From Arcobacter cloacae (GTDB lineage Bacteria; Campylobacterota; Campylobacteria; Campylobacterales; Arcobacteraceae), in the NCBI RefSeq assembly GCF_013201935.1, contig NZ_CP053833.1, positions 372,001 to 436,000 on the forward strand: a DNA stretch of 64,000 nucleotides. Direction: 5' to 3'. Positions within the stretch are counted from its first letter, which is position 1. Every line of letters starts with the position of its first letter. The notes under the pieces were generated by a model. The model searched no databases, was not told the origin of the DNA, and worked only from the letters and a program-made list of their open reading frames with translations. This document shows positions 33,775 through 43,127 of this stretch, piece after piece. The position numbers and the translations under genes were made by a program.

Positions 33775-36372
33775 TTATTTTGAAGATGCAATAACATCTT
33801 TAGCGAATTTTTGTAAGATTCCACCATTTTTGTAAACATCAACTTCAGCTGAAGTATCTAATCTACATAATACGTCGAATTTAACAACTTCACCGTTTGC
33901 TCTAGTCATAACAACAGTTAAGTCACATCTTGGAGTGATTTCACCTTCGATGTCGAAAGTTTCAGAACCATCGATTGCATAAGTGTGTCTTGTGTCACCA
34001 TCTTTGAATTGTAATGGTAATACACCCATTCCAACTAAGTTAGTTCTGTGAATTCTTTCAATTGATTCAGCAATTAAAACTTCAACACCTGCAAGTCTTA
34101 CACCTTTTGCTGCCCAGTCTCTTGAACTTCCTTGACCGTAGTTTGTTCCAGCAATGATGATTAATGGTTGTTTTCTTTGAGTATAAGTCTCAATTGCTTC
34201 CCACATTCTTGACTCAACATCCTCAGGCATAATTTTTGTTAAAGAACCTTGTTTTACTGAACCATCTTCTTTTCTAACCATTTCATTGAATAATTTAGGG
34301 TTAGCTAAAGTAGCTCTTGAAGCTGTATGGTGATCCCCTCTATGTGTTGCATAAGAGTTTAAATCTTCTACTGGTAATCCCATTTTTAAACAATATTCAC
34401 CAGACGCAGAGTTTGGTAAAATTGCATTAGATGGAGATAAGTGGTCAGTAGTGATATTATCTGGGAATACCCCTAATGGTCTCATATTTTTTAATGCTGG
34501 CATTTGCATATATTCATCTTCCCAATAAGGAGGTTTGTTAATATATGTTGATTGAGTATTCCATTTGTAGAATGGAGATGCAGTAACACCACCTAATCCA
34601 TTTCTTGCAAACATTGGTTCATAAATAGCGTTATACATTTCTGGTCTAACGTATTCTTTTTCAATTGCATCGATTTCAGCATCACTTGGCCATAAATCTG
34701 CTAATTTAATATCATTACCATTTGCATCTTTACCTAAAGAGTCATTTTCAATATCAAATCTTACTGTTCCAGCTAATGCGTATGCAACAACTAACGCTGG
34801 ACTTGCTAAGAATGCTTCTTTTACGTATGGGTGGATTCTTCCATCAAAGTTTCTGTTTCCAGATAATACAGCAGTTGAATAGATATCTCTATCAATTACT
34901 TCTTGTTGGATTTTTGGATCTAATGCCCCACTCATACCATTACAAGTAGTACATGCAAAACCAACAACACCGAATCCTAGTTTTTCTAATTCAGGTAATA
35001 ATCCAGCTTCTTTTAAATAAACTTCAATTACTTTTGAACCTGGTGCTAATGAAGATTTAACCCATGGTTTTCTTGTTAATCCAAGCTCGTTTGCTTTTTT
35101 AGCAACTAAACCAGCAGCAATAACGTTTCTTGGATTTGAAGTATTTGTACAAGAAGTAATAGCAGCAATTAAAATTCCACCATCTGGAATTAAATCACCC
35201 TCTTGAGTCCACTCTTTTACAATACCTTCTGCTCTTAAAGTAGAAGTTGGTACTAATTTATGTGGTTTAGAAGGACCTGCTAGTGATCTTGTTACTTTTG
35301 ATAAATCAAATTGAATTGTTCTAGCATATGTAGCATCAGCAAATGCATCTGCCCATAAACCATTAGCTTTAGCATAAGCTTCAACTAATTTACATTGTTT
35401 TTCTTCTCTCCCTGTTACTCGCAAATATGAAATAGTTTGGTCATCAATAGCGAACATACCTGCACTTGCTCCATATTCAGGAGTCATATTTGCAATAGTA
35501 GCTCTATCACCTAAGTTAAGGTAAGCAATTCCTGAACCGTAGAATTCTAAGTATGCAGAAATTACATTATTTTCTCTTAAGAATGAAGTCATAGCTAATG
35601 CAATATCTGTTGCTGTAATTCCAGGAGCTCTTGTTCCTATAATTTCAACACCAATAATTTCAGGTACTCTCATATAAGAAGGATTTCCTAACATTACGTT
35701 TTCAGCTTCTAATCCACCAACACCAACAGCAATAACACCAAGTGCATCTACGTGTGGAGTATGTGAATCTGTTCCAACTAATGTGTCAGGAGATGCAATA
35801 CCATCATTTAAGTGAACAACTGGAGACATTTTCTCTAAGTTGATTTGGTGCATGATTCCATTACCTGGAGGGATAACATCAACGTTGTTAAATGCTTCTT
35901 TTGTCCAGTTAATAAAGTGGAATCTATCTGCATTTCTTCTATCTTCAATATCTCTATTTTTTTGGAAAGCATCTGGATCATATCCACCACACTCAACAGC
36001 TAGCGAGTGGTCAACAATTAATTGAGTCGGAACTACTGGATTTACTTTTTGTGGGTCTCCACCTTTATCAGCAACAGCTTCTCTTAATCCTGCTAAGTCA
36101 ACAAATGCTGTTAAACCTAAGATATCGTGACAGATAACTCTTGAAGGATACCAAGGGAAATCTTTGTCTGTTCTTTTTTCAATTAGTTGAACTAATGAAT
36201 CTTTTAAATCTTCAGTAGGACATTTTCTTAATAAATTTTCTGCTAATACTCTTGATGTGTAGTTTAATTTTGCAAATGAACCAGGAGTTATATCTTCTAC
36301 AGCTGATTTTACATCATAATACTTAACACCATCAATACCTGGAAGGTCTTTAAGATATTTTTCGTTTGTCAT
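33775..36372 (-). CDS. acnD: Fe/S-dependent 2-methylisocitrate dehydratase AcnD
   Basis: An aconitase-family dehydratase of 865 residues, in the prp cluster. It converts 2-methylcitrate to 2-methylaconitate. The 4Fe-4S cysteines are seen in AAITSCTNTSNP and GFACTTCNG. The C-terminal swivel domain includes AGTNYGQGSSRDWAAKG and ESIERIHRTNLVGMGVLPL. Length and gene context (next to prpF) mark it as AcnD rather than AcnA. It starts MTNEKYLKDLPG with a weak upstream site. A hairpin separates it from prpC as well. Confidence 0.93.
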   Translation of the reverse strand: MTNEKYLKDLPGIDGVKYYDVKSAVEDITPGSFAKLNYTSRVLAENLLRKCPTEDLKDSLVQLIEKRTDKDFPWYPSRVICHDILGLTAFVDLAGLREAVADKGGDPQKVNPVVPTQLIVDHSLAVECGGYDPDAFQKNRDIEDRRNADRFHFINWTKEAFNNVDVIPPGNGIMHQINLEKMSPVVHLNDGIASPDTLVGTDSHTPHVDALGVIAVGVGGLEAENVMLGNPSYMRVPEIIGVEIIGTRAPGITATDIALAMTSFLRENNVISAYLEFYGSGIAYLNLGDRATIANMTPEYGASAGMFAIDDQTISYLRVTGREEKQCKLVEAYAKANGLWADAFADATYARTIQFDLSKVTRSLAGPSKPHKLVPTSTLRAEGIVKEWTQEGDLIPDGGILIAAITSCTNTSNPRNVIAAGLVAKKANELGLTRKPWVKSSLAPGSKVIEVYLKEAGLLPELEKLGFGVVGFACTTCNGMSGALDPKIQQEVIDRDIYSTAVLSGNRNFDGRIHPYVKEAFLASPALVVAYALAGTVRFDIENDSLGKDANGNDIKLADLWPSDAEIDAIEKEYVRPEMYNAIYEPMFARNGLGGVTASPFYKWNTQSTYINKPPYWEDEYMQMPALKNMRPLGVFPDNITTDHLSPSNAILPNSASGEYCLKMGLPVEDLNSYATHRGDHHTASRATLANPKLFNEMVRKEDGSVKQGSLTKIMPEDVESRMWEAIETYTQRKQPLIIIAGTNYGQGSSRDWAAKGVRLAGVEVLIAESIERIHRTNLVGMGVLPLQFKDGDTRHTYAIDGSETFDIEGEITPRCDLTVVMTRANGEVVKFDVLCRLDTSAEVDVYKNGGILQKFAKDVIASSK

Positions 36373-36433
36373 TTTTTATATCCATATAATTTTAGTTTTT
36401 ATGAGAATTTGGCAATTGCCACCAATATTTAAG

Positions 36434-36454
36434 AAGTCTCAAAAATTGAGACTT
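36434..36454 (-). terminator. hairpin between prpC and acnD
   Basis: A 9-bp stem (36434-36442 with 36446-36454), AAA loop. No T-run follows it on the minus strand, so it may be a processing or attenuation element more than a full terminator. Confidence 0.45.
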
Positions 36455-36478
36455 ACTTAAAATCATTTTATAAGTTAA

Positions 36479-37588
36479 TTATTTTCTGTCTTCTAAAGAA
36501 ACGAAAGCTCTTGGCTCAGGTCCTGTATATTCAGAACTTGGTCTAATAATTCTATTATTTGCTCTTTGCTCAAATGCGTGTGCAGCCCATCCAGCAGCTC
36601 TTGACATAATGAATAATGGAGTATAATATAATCTTTCAATTTCCATATAGTGGTAAATTAATCCACCGAAGAAGTCGATATTATCTGGTAAACCTTTTTC
36701 AGCTTTTACTTTGTCTCTAATAGCTTTTGCTATATCAAATAATTTAGGGTCAGAAGTTTCTAACTCTTTTAATTCATTTGCTAATTCAAATCCAACTGGA
36801 GATCTTGGATCTACATTTCTATATACTCTGTGTCCGAATCCCATGATTTTTTCTTTTCTAGCAAATAATTCGTCAACTGACTTTAATGCGTGTTCAACGT
36901 TATCAAATCCTAATACGAATTTAATAGCTACTTCGTTCGCTCCACCATGTAAGTGACCTTTTAAAGTTCCAATACCAGTTGTCATACAAGAATAGATATC
37001 TGATAATGTAGAAGCTGTAATTCTATTTGCAAAAGTAGATGCATTAAATTCATGCTCAGCATATAAAGTTAACATCGCATTCATAGCTTTTACTTCAACA
37101 GCTAATGGTTTAGTCTCTTTTAATCTTTCTAAGATATAACCAGCAATTGTAGTCTCTTCAGATTTTAAACAGATTTCTTTACCATTTTTGTGCCAGTGGT
37201 GCCAATAAACTAAAAATGATGGGAATGCTCCTAATAATCTAATGATTTTTGCCATTTGATCAGAAAAATCTTCAGCTTCAGGCTCAACACATCCAAGTGC
37301 AGAAGTTGCAGTTTTCATAACATCCATAGGATGAGAAGAAGCAGGAATTGCTTTTAATACTTCTTTAACAGAAATTGGTAATTCTCTTCCAGCTATAATT
37401 TTTCTAGTGAAATCTTTTAACTGAGCTTTATTTGGTAATTCACCAACTAATAATAAATAAGCAACCTCTTCAAAGTTAGCTTTTAAAGCTAAATCTGCGA
37501 TATCATATCCTCTATAGTTAAGACCATTTCCTAATCCACAAGTACAAATTGCTGATTGTCCAGCTGTAACACCTGCTAATCCACTCAT
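36479..37588 (-). CDS. prpC: 2-methylcitrate synthase
   Basis: Condenses propionyl-CoA with oxaloacetate. A citrate-synthase-fold enzyme of 369 residues. Motifs: GLAGVTAGQSAIC, NYRGYDI, HGGANE (catalytic His), MGFGHRVYRNVDPRS and the PDNIDFFGGLIYH stretch with the catalytic Asp. The position between prpB and acnD and the short length support PrpC over GltA. A GGAG site precedes the ATG. Confidence 0.93.
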   Translation of the reverse strand: MSGLAGVTAGQSAICTCGLGNGLNYRGYDIADLALKANFEEVAYLLLVGELPNKAQLKDFTRKIIAGRELPISVKEVLKAIPASSHPMDVMKTATSALGCVEPEAEDFSDQMAKIIRLLGAFPSFLVYWHHWHKNGKEICLKSEETTIAGYILERLKETKPLAVEVKAMNAMLTLYAEHEFNASTFANRITASTLSDIYSCMTTGIGTLKGHLHGGANEVAIKFVLGFDNVEHALKSVDELFARKEKIMGFGHRVYRNVDPRSPVGFELANELKELETSDPKLFDIAKAIRDKVKAEKGLPDNIDFFGGLIYHYMEIERLYYTPLFIMSRAAGWAAHAFEQRANNRIIRPSSEYTGPEPRAFVSLEDRK

Positions 37589-37636
37589 ATTTTCTCCTTA
37601 GTTTTATTTATTAAATATAGTTTTGTGTAAAGCTAA

Positions 37637-38521
37637 TTACTTAGCTTTACCTTTTGAAAATAATTCATCCATTTTTTGCTCATAAGCATGGTAATTTAAC
37701 ATATCGTATAATTCCATTCTTGTTTGCATTGTATTAAGAACACCTTCTTGAGTTCCTTTATCTTTTAGTTCTTGATAAACTGCTAATGCTGCTTTGTTCA
37801 TTGCTCTAAATGCTGATAATGGATATAAAACCATAGCAATTCCAACAGAAGCTAATTCTTCAGTTGTAAATAATGGAGTTGCACCAAACTCAGTAATGTT
37901 TGCTAAAACTGGAACACTCATTTGCTCTGTAAATTCTTTATACTCTTTTAAAGTGTGAACAGCTTCTGCAAAAATAGCATCTGCACCTGCTTCAACATAA
38001 GCTTTAGCTCTAGCAATTGCAGCTTCTTGACCTTCGCTAGCATGTGCATCAGTTCTAGCAATGATATAAAAATCAGGGTCTAATTGCATTTTAGCATCAA
38101 CAGCAGCTCTGATTCTGTCACACATTTCTTCAGTTGAAACTAACTCTTTATTTGGTCTGTGTCCACATCTTTTTGCTGCAACTTGATCTTCAATATGCAT
38201 ACCAGCAGCACCAGATCTAATAAATTCTTTAACAGTTCTTGCAACATTAAATGCATGTCCCCAACCTGTATCTGCATCAACGATTAATGGAGTATCACAA
38301 ATAGAAGTTATTCTTCTAACATCAATACATACATCTTCAATCATTGTCATACCTAAGTCTGGTAAACCATAAGAAGCATTTGCAATTCCTCCACCTGATA
38401 GGTAGATTGCTTTATGTCCTACTCTTGTTGCTTGTAACGCTTGATAAGCATTAATAGTTCCTACGATTTGTAAAGGAGACTCTTCTTTTAAGGCTTCTCT
38501 AAATTTTTTTCCTGCGCTCAT
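37637..38521 (-). CDS. prpB: 2-methylisocitrate lyase
   Basis: Cleaves 2-methylisocitrate to pyruvate and succinate. A PEP mutase/isocitrate lyase superfamily protein of about 294 residues with [23 protein letters not shown] (metal binding) and the catalytic loop [16 protein letters not shown] chose the ATG at 38521 (MSAGKKF) with AAAGGA 7 nt upstream; the frame opens two codons earlier. It is the first gene of the cluster. A TATAAT -10 box on the minus strand lies at 38556-38551, and its -35 region overlaps a TACAATA motif. Confidence 0.94.
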   Translation of the reverse strand: MSAGKKFREALKEESPLQIVGTINAYQALQATRVGHKAIYLSGGGIANASYGLPDLGMTMIEDVCIDVRRITSICDTPLIVDADTGWGHAFNVARTVKEFIRSGAAGMHIEDQVAAKRCGHRPNKELVSTEEMCDRIRAAVDAKMQLDPDFYIIARTDAHASEGQEAAIARAKAYVEAGADAIFAEAVHTLKEYKEFTEQMSVPVLANITEFGATPLFTTEELASVGIAMVLYPLSAFRAMNKAALAVYQELKDKGTQEGVLNTMQTRMELYDMLNYHAYEQKMDELFSKGKAK

Positions 38522-38550
38522 ACACATCCTTTAAATTTAAGTTGAATATC

Positions 38551-38584
38551 ATTATACATAATTTATACATTTAAGTATTGTATG
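38551..38584 (-). promoter_or_regulatory. candidate prpB promoter with regulator motif
   Basis: On the minus strand TATAAT lies at 38556-38551. The region about 17-24 bp upstream reads CATACAATA (38584-38576) instead of a good -35 box. This hints at activator-dependent transcription and shares TACAATA with two sites on the other side of the gap. Confidence 0.45.
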
Positions 38585-38630
38585 ATTTTTGAGACATAAA
38601 TTACAATTTATTTAATAAAAATAAAAAAAT

Positions 38631-38668
38631 GTACAATATTTGCTTTTTTTGTAAATAATGGTACAATA
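38631..38668 (+). promoter_or_regulatory. promoter of the prp-linked regulator with paired GTACAATAT sites
   Basis: A -35 TTGCTT (38640-38645), 16-bp spacer and -10 TACAAT (38662-38667). The word GTACAATAT occurs at 38631-38639 and again at 38661-38669, exactly 30 bp apart (about three helical turns); the second copy covers the -10 box. This would suit an autoregulatory operator. Confidence 0.55.
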
Positions 38669-38694
38669 TGCAAAAAAACAATTTAAGGTTGCTT

Positions 38695-39672
38695 ATGAAT
38701 TATAAAAATTCAATAGAAAAATTTATAGAAATTTTTAAACGATCAAATTTGAGTATTTCAAAATTTGCTTCTATGATAAATAAGGATAGAAGAACTGTAA
38801 CATCGTGGATTGATAACATTACAGATGTTGAACCTAATAAAGAGATAAAGGATAAAATTTGTCAACTTTTTAGGTATCCTGATTATATTTGGGAAGAGGG
38901 TTGTAATGGAGAAGAGTTCTTAAAATCGATTACTCAAATACCCCAAAAAGAGGTAAGAATTATTGATGAGGATTATCATGGACGATTAAAATATATAATG
39001 GAAATGGAAAAAAATAGAAGATTTGTAATTCAAGCACAATTTCCAGGACCTATGTATAGAGATTCTGCTGTACAAAAAGTGTACAAAAGTACAACTAGTC
39101 CAGATATAGAAGAATTAAAACAGCTAAGAATAAATCAGATGTTAAAATATGACTATGATACAACAGAGTGGTACTCAATAAAATCTATTTTATCTTTTTG
39201 TTTTGCTAGTATTGGAAACTTTTATACTAAAGAAGAAAAAATAAAAATATTAGAATTAATATATGAGTTATTTAACAATAATTACAATAAAAAGCTTTTT
39301 TTATTTGATTCATTTTCAAGAAAAATATATGGAATGGAAACTACATATATCTCAATAAATGTAAAACAAAAAATTCTATTTTTTAAATCGCCAATTGAAT
39401 CAGTTTTTATAGAAATTAGAAATAAGTCTTTAGTGGAAAGAATGCATAAATATTATAGTTCACCAATTGAAGCACCATCTCATGTAAATTTTTTAGAATC
39501 TGTTAAAATTATAAAGATATTACAAGATGCTTTAAAATATGGAAATGATATAAAACAAGCATATGAAGCAATAAATCGTGAGACAAATTACGGGGAACTT
39601 TTTTATAATAATCTAAGTATAGATTTACAAAAAGAGGTATCTTCTCCAAAAGCTGGACAAAAAAGAAATTAA
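38695..39672 (+). CDS. helix-turn-helix regulator, probable controller of the prp genes
   Basis: A 325-residue protein divergent from prpB. The N-terminal part (about 5-50: FKRSNLSISKFASMINKDRRTVTSWI) is an XRE-type helix-turn-helix. The remaining 250 residues (with QAQFPGPMYRDSAVQKVY and a helical second half) match no family I know. It is not the sigma-54 PrpR type. The divergent position makes a role in propionate control likely, but this is inference. I chose the ATG at 38695 because AAGG lies 6 nt upstream; the ATG at 38668 overlaps the promoter and lacks a site. An oxidoreductase gene follows by 8 nt. Confidence 0.65.
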   Translation: MNYKNSIEKFIEIFKRSNLSISKFASMINKDRRTVTSWIDNITDVEPNKEIKDKICQLFRYPDYIWEEGCNGEEFLKSITQIPQKEVRIIDEDYHGRLKYIMEMEKNRRFVIQAQFPGPMYRDSAVQKVYKSTTSPDIEELKQLRINQMLKYDYDTTEWYSIKSILSFCFASIGNFYTKEEKIKILELIYELFNNNYNKKLFLFDSFSRKIYGMETTYISINVKQKILFFKSPIESVFIEIRNKSLVERMHKYYSSPIEAPSHVNFLESVKIIKILQDALKYGNDIKQAYEAINRETNYGELFYNNLSIDLQKEVSSPKAGQKRN

Positions 39673-39680
39673 GGATAGAT

Positions 39681-40607
39681 ATGAAAATAGTGATTTTAGA
39701 TAGGGCAACTTTAGGATTTGATATAAGTGTGGATATTTTTTCTAAATTTGGAGAAGTTGTATCTTATGATATGACAAAAAAAGAGGAAACAAAACAAAGA
39801 ATAGAAGATGCTGATATTGTTTTAACTAATAAGGTAGTTATTGGTAGAAATGAAATGGATGATTCAAGAGTTAAGCTTATATGTATAACTGCAACTGGTA
39901 TGAATAATGTTGATTTAGAATATGCAAAACAAAAAAATATTCAGGTTAAAAATGTAGCTGGATATTCAACTTCTAGTGTAGTTCAAGTTGCATTTTCTAT
40001 GATTTTTCAAATAGTAACAAAACTAAATTATTACAAAAATTATGTAGATGAAGGAAATTGGCAGAAATCAAATATTTTTACTCATATGGATAAACCATTT
40101 TTTGAACTTGACAATAAAAGAGTAGGAGTTATTGGTTTAGGTGAAATAGGAAGAGATTTTGCAAAAAAAGCATCTGCTTTTAATTGTGAAGTTGTTTATT
40201 ATTCAACAAGTGGAAAAAATTCTAATAGTGATTATACGCAAGTGAGTTTAGATGAATTGTTGAAAACAAGTGATATTATCTCTATTCATGCACCTTTAAA
40301 TGAAAATACAAAAAATTTATTAACTTATGAAAATATGAAAAATATAAAAGAGGGAGCTATTTTATTAAATCTTGGTCGAGGTGGAATTATAAATGAATCT
40401 GATTTGGCAAAAATCATAGATGAAAAAGAGATTTATTGTGGAATTGATGTTGTTTCGGTTGAGCCAATTTTAGAAAATAATCCTCTTTTAAAAGTGAAAA
40501 ATAAAGATAGACTTTTATTAACTCCTCATATTGGTTGGGCAAGTGTTGAAGCTAGAAATAGACTTGTAAAAATGGTTGCTAAAAATATTGAAGAGACTAC
40601 TTTTTAG
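39681..40607 (+). CDS. D-2-hydroxyacid dehydrogenase
   Basis: An NAD-dependent dehydrogenase of 308 residues. The Rossmann motif is VGVIGLGEIGRDFA (about 145-160), followed by the catalytic Arg in LNLGRGGIINES, then a Glu near VEPILENNP and the catalytic His in LLTPHIGWAS. Candidate substrates are hydroxypyruvate/glycerate, D-lactate or related acids; the sequence does not decide. It probably shares a transcript with the regulator and its 3' end overlaps a tiny minus-strand ORF by 11 nt. Confidence 0.85.
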   Translation: MKIVILDRATLGFDISVDIFSKFGEVVSYDMTKKEETKQRIEDADIVLTNKVVIGRNEMDDSRVKLICITATGMNNVDLEYAKQKNIQVKNVAGYSTSSVVQVAFSMIFQIVTKLNYYKNYVDEGNWQKSNIFTHMDKPFFELDNKRVGVIGLGEIGRDFAKKASAFNCEVVYYSTSGKNSNSDYTQVSLDELLKTSDIISIHAPLNENTKNLLTYENMKNIKEGAILLNLGRGGIINESDLAKIIDEKEIYCGIDVVSVEPILENNPLLKVKNKDRLLLTPHIGWASVEARNRLVKMVAKNIEETTF

Positions 40608-40743
40608 TCTCTTTTTTAGCAAAGAAAAACCTAAATATTTTTTGAAAAAAAGATAATCTCTTTTTTTCAATTTTTTCTTTTACCTCTTTTGATAAATTTT
40701 CTAATTTCTTTGGTCTATAAAGTGCATCTTTTAAAATTTCCAC
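40597..40743 (-). CDS. tiny basic protein coupled to the OmpA/MotB-like gene
   Basis: A 48-codon ORF starting at GTG 40743, whose first base overlaps the upstream stop (TAGTG). AGGTGAG lies 9 nt before it. The product is very basic: EILKDALYRPKKLENLSKEVKEK, then an aromatic patch SFFQKIFRFFF and KKETKK end. It could be a membrane-surface peptide. It overlaps the end of the dehydrogenase gene on the other strand. It could also be non-coding; the coupled start is the main support. Confidence 0.42.
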   Translation of the reverse strand: MEILKDALYRPKKLENLSKEVKEKIEKKRLSFFQKIFRFFFAKKETKK

Positions 40744-41774
40744 TATTTTTTCTCACCTAAAAAATTTTGAAGTTCTTTTATAGCTTCTTCATTTTTGATT
40801 GTAAATTTAATCTCTATTCTTCTTGAAGCATCTTTATCTTCAACTCCGTTTTTATCCAATATTAAATCAGAAGATGATCTTCCACTTGAATTTACATAAG
40901 TGCTTAAAAGTTTTCTATCAATAATATTTGATTCATATAAAAACTGCATAACAGCATGGGCTCTTTGTTGTGATAAAGCAAGATTCGAAAGATATGTTCC
41001 ATCACTATTTGTATGTCCTTCAATAGTTATGCTTTCAATATATTTTTTAATATCTTTATCTCCAAGAAGAGTAGTTAGGTATTTTTTCAATGCATTACTT
41101 AACTCTTTTTTAGACTCTTCTTTTAATTTATACTCATTTTGGTCAAATAAAATATTTGAAGAGAATTTTATAGCTCCACTTTTTTCATCTACATTTATAG
41201 ATTTACCAAGTTTTTCTCTTAATTTTGCAATAACATTTAATTTAATCCCTGTTAAGTTTTTAATTTTTAGTTTTGCAACATCAAACTCTTCAACCATTTT
41301 TTGATGAATTTGAGTTTGAACAAGTAGTTTATCAGCAAGTAATGTTAGCTCTTCATCTTTTAAACTTATCATATTTGTTTTATCTAAAAGTTCAGTTGAG
41401 AGTTTTTCATTTTTATCTTTTTCATCTTTTATATTTAATTCATATTCTAAAAGAAGTGCTTTTAATTTCTCTATTTCTGTAAGATTTAAAGAGAGTTTTT
41501 CCTCTTTCTCTTTTAAATCTTTTGAAGTTTTATCTAATTCACTTTTTGTTGTTTCATATAAATTTTTTGCTTTTGCAAGTTCGTAAAAAAGTTTTGATTT
41601 AGCCTCTTCACTTGAATTTAAAGCTGCTTTTTCTTTTTCAAGTGTGTTTTGAGTGTAAATATATTTTATTACAATAGCTCCAACAACTAAAATAAAAACA
41701 AAAAGTAATCCAGCCATTAAATCAGCATAAGATATCCAAAAGTTTTCATCATTTTTTTGTTCTTTGTTGTACAT
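40743..41774 (-). CDS. OmpA/MotB-like stator subunit (ZorB-like)
   Basis: A 343-residue inner-membrane protein with MotB-like layout: FWISYADLMAGL at about 12-22, with Asp18 in the place of MotB's proton-carrying Asp, one TM helix (18-38), a coiled coil (about 45-170) and a C-terminal OmpA domain (about 200-335) with GHTNSDGTYLSNLALSQQRA for peptidoglycan binding. It should pair with the MotA/ExbB-like protein encoded 6 nt upstream. It differs from flagellar MotB by its long coiled coil. Likely a proton-driven stator of unknown purpose. Confidence 0.8.
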   Translation of the reverse strand: MYNKEQKNDENFWISYADLMAGLLFVFILVVGAIVIKYIYTQNTLEKEKAALNSSEEAKSKLFYELAKAKNLYETTKSELDKTSKDLKEKEEKLSLNLTEIEKLKALLLEYELNIKDEKDKNEKLSTELLDKTNMISLKDEELTLLADKLLVQTQIHQKMVEEFDVAKLKIKNLTGIKLNVIAKLREKLGKSINVDEKSGAIKFSSNILFDQNEYKLKEESKKELSNALKKYLTTLLGDKDIKKYIESITIEGHTNSDGTYLSNLALSQQRAHAVMQFLYESNIIDRKLLSTYVNSSGRSSSDLILDKNGVEDKDASRRIEIKFTIKNEEAIKELQNFLGEKK

Positions 41775-41780
41775 TTTTTA

Positions 41781-43001
41781 CTACTTTGATATTTCTTTAA
41801 ATTCTTTAAAATCTTCTAAGATTTTAGTAGTCTCTTCATCAATCATTTCAAGTGAAGTTTTTAGTTTATTTGTAATATTTTCATCATACTCTTCAATACC
41901 TTTTTTAAACTTCCATTCAAGTTTTTCCATATCACTTTTCATAGTTTCTATACTTTTTACAATATTTGAATAAATAGCTTTTAAATTATCAGAACTTAGA
42001 TTATGCATATGTGAATTTAATTTTTCAATATTGTTATTTAAAAGTTCAGCATTTAAAGCATATAAATCTTTTTGTTTTTCAAAACTTTTTATAGTTGTTT
42101 GCATATTAAAAGTCATATCTTTTAGCATAAGTGATAATTTTTCATTGTTATCTATATTTTCACTAATTTTAGAAGATAAAATAAACTCTTTTTTTAGTAT
42201 CTCTTCTAGGACATCAAATCTTTGTTCAATTGATGAATTAATATTATCTAAGATATTACTAGAAGTTAATTGATTAAAGACTTCACTCATTTTTGTAAAG
42301 TTATCTAAATTACTTTTGATATGAATAGATTCAATATCAACTTTTGTCCAAAAGAAATGTTTTGTTCCCTCTTTTATTATAAATGAATCATGTTCAAATC
42401 TACTCATTCCAATTTTTTCAAAAAATGTCCACCAGATTGATAAAAAAATACCATAAATAGAAACATAAAAGGCAGTTCCTACTCCTCCTAAAAGTGTAGA
42501 AATCTCTTTTTCTAAATCAGCTGAATTTCCTGAATTAAAATCAGGCATACTAAAAGCTATAGATATAAAAGTTCCTAAAATACCAAGAGTTGGGAAAATT
42601 CCTGATGCAATTGAAGAGAAATTTGTATTTCTTAGATTACTTGTATAATCTTGTAAAAAATCATCAACACTTCCGTTTGCCTTAGTTGTACCACCAATAG
42701 CTAATAAATTTTTATTTATATACTCTTTTAGATTATAAGCTAATTCATAATATTGAGTTTTAAATTTACAAGAGACAAAATATGCATTGTGTTTTACAAA
42801 AAATAGATAAATAAAAAATATAAAACCGATTAATATAACACTATGAATTTCTACTTTTAAAGGTAAAGCCCCTAAATAACATAATAAAATAATTCCAAAA
42901 AGTGCTGTTGGAACGGTAAGCAAAATGAAAATTCTCGAAAGAGGTTTACAAGTTGTGTAAAATTTTGAATTTAGTTCAATAAAATCATCATCTGTGAACA
43001 T
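41781..43001 (-). CDS. MotA/TolQ/ExbB-family proton channel with long tail (ZorA-like)
   Basis: A 406-residue membrane protein with four TM helices (about 22-45, 52-70, 132-152, 172-193). The channel motifs are FPTLGILGTFISIAF and LLGGVGTAFYVSIYG, close to the TolQ/ExbB and ZorA pattern. The last 190 residues form a predicted cytoplasmic helical coiled-coil tail, which MotA lacks but ZorA of the Zorya anti-phage systems has (usually longer). The partner is the OmpA/MotB-like gene just downstream. No ZorC, ZorD or ZorE is in the neighbourhood, so function is open. Confidence 0.8.
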   Translation of the reverse strand: MFTDDDFIELNSKFYTTCKPLSRIFILLTVPTALFGIILLCYLGALPLKVEIHSVILIGFIFFIYLFFVKHNAYFVSCKFKTQYYELAYNLKEYINKNLLAIGGTTKANGSVDDFLQDYTSNLRNTNFSSIASGIFPTLGILGTFISIAFSMPDFNSGNSADLEKEISTLLGGVGTAFYVSIYGIFLSIWWTFFEKIGMSRFEHDSFIIKEGTKHFFWTKVDIESIHIKSNLDNFTKMSEVFNQLTSSNILDNINSSIEQRFDVLEEILKKEFILSSKISENIDNNEKLSLMLKDMTFNMQTTIKSFEKQKDLYALNAELLNNNIEKLNSHMHNLSSDNLKAIYSNIVKSIETMKSDMEKLEWKFKKGIEEYDENITNKLKTSLEMIDEETTKILEDFKEFKEISK

Positions 43002-43127
43002 AAAATATTCCTTTTTGTTGTCAATAGTTTAAAAATGGAAGTTTATCATATTATTATCTTAAAAGATAAATTTTAATAGATACATCTTGCAATATAAATT
43101 TATTTACAAGAATTAAAGGGTAAAATA

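Noticed and set aside
36479-37588. Housekeeping citrate synthase (gltA)
   Set aside because: Short length and location inside the prpB-acnD-prpF cluster favour 2-methylcitrate synthase.
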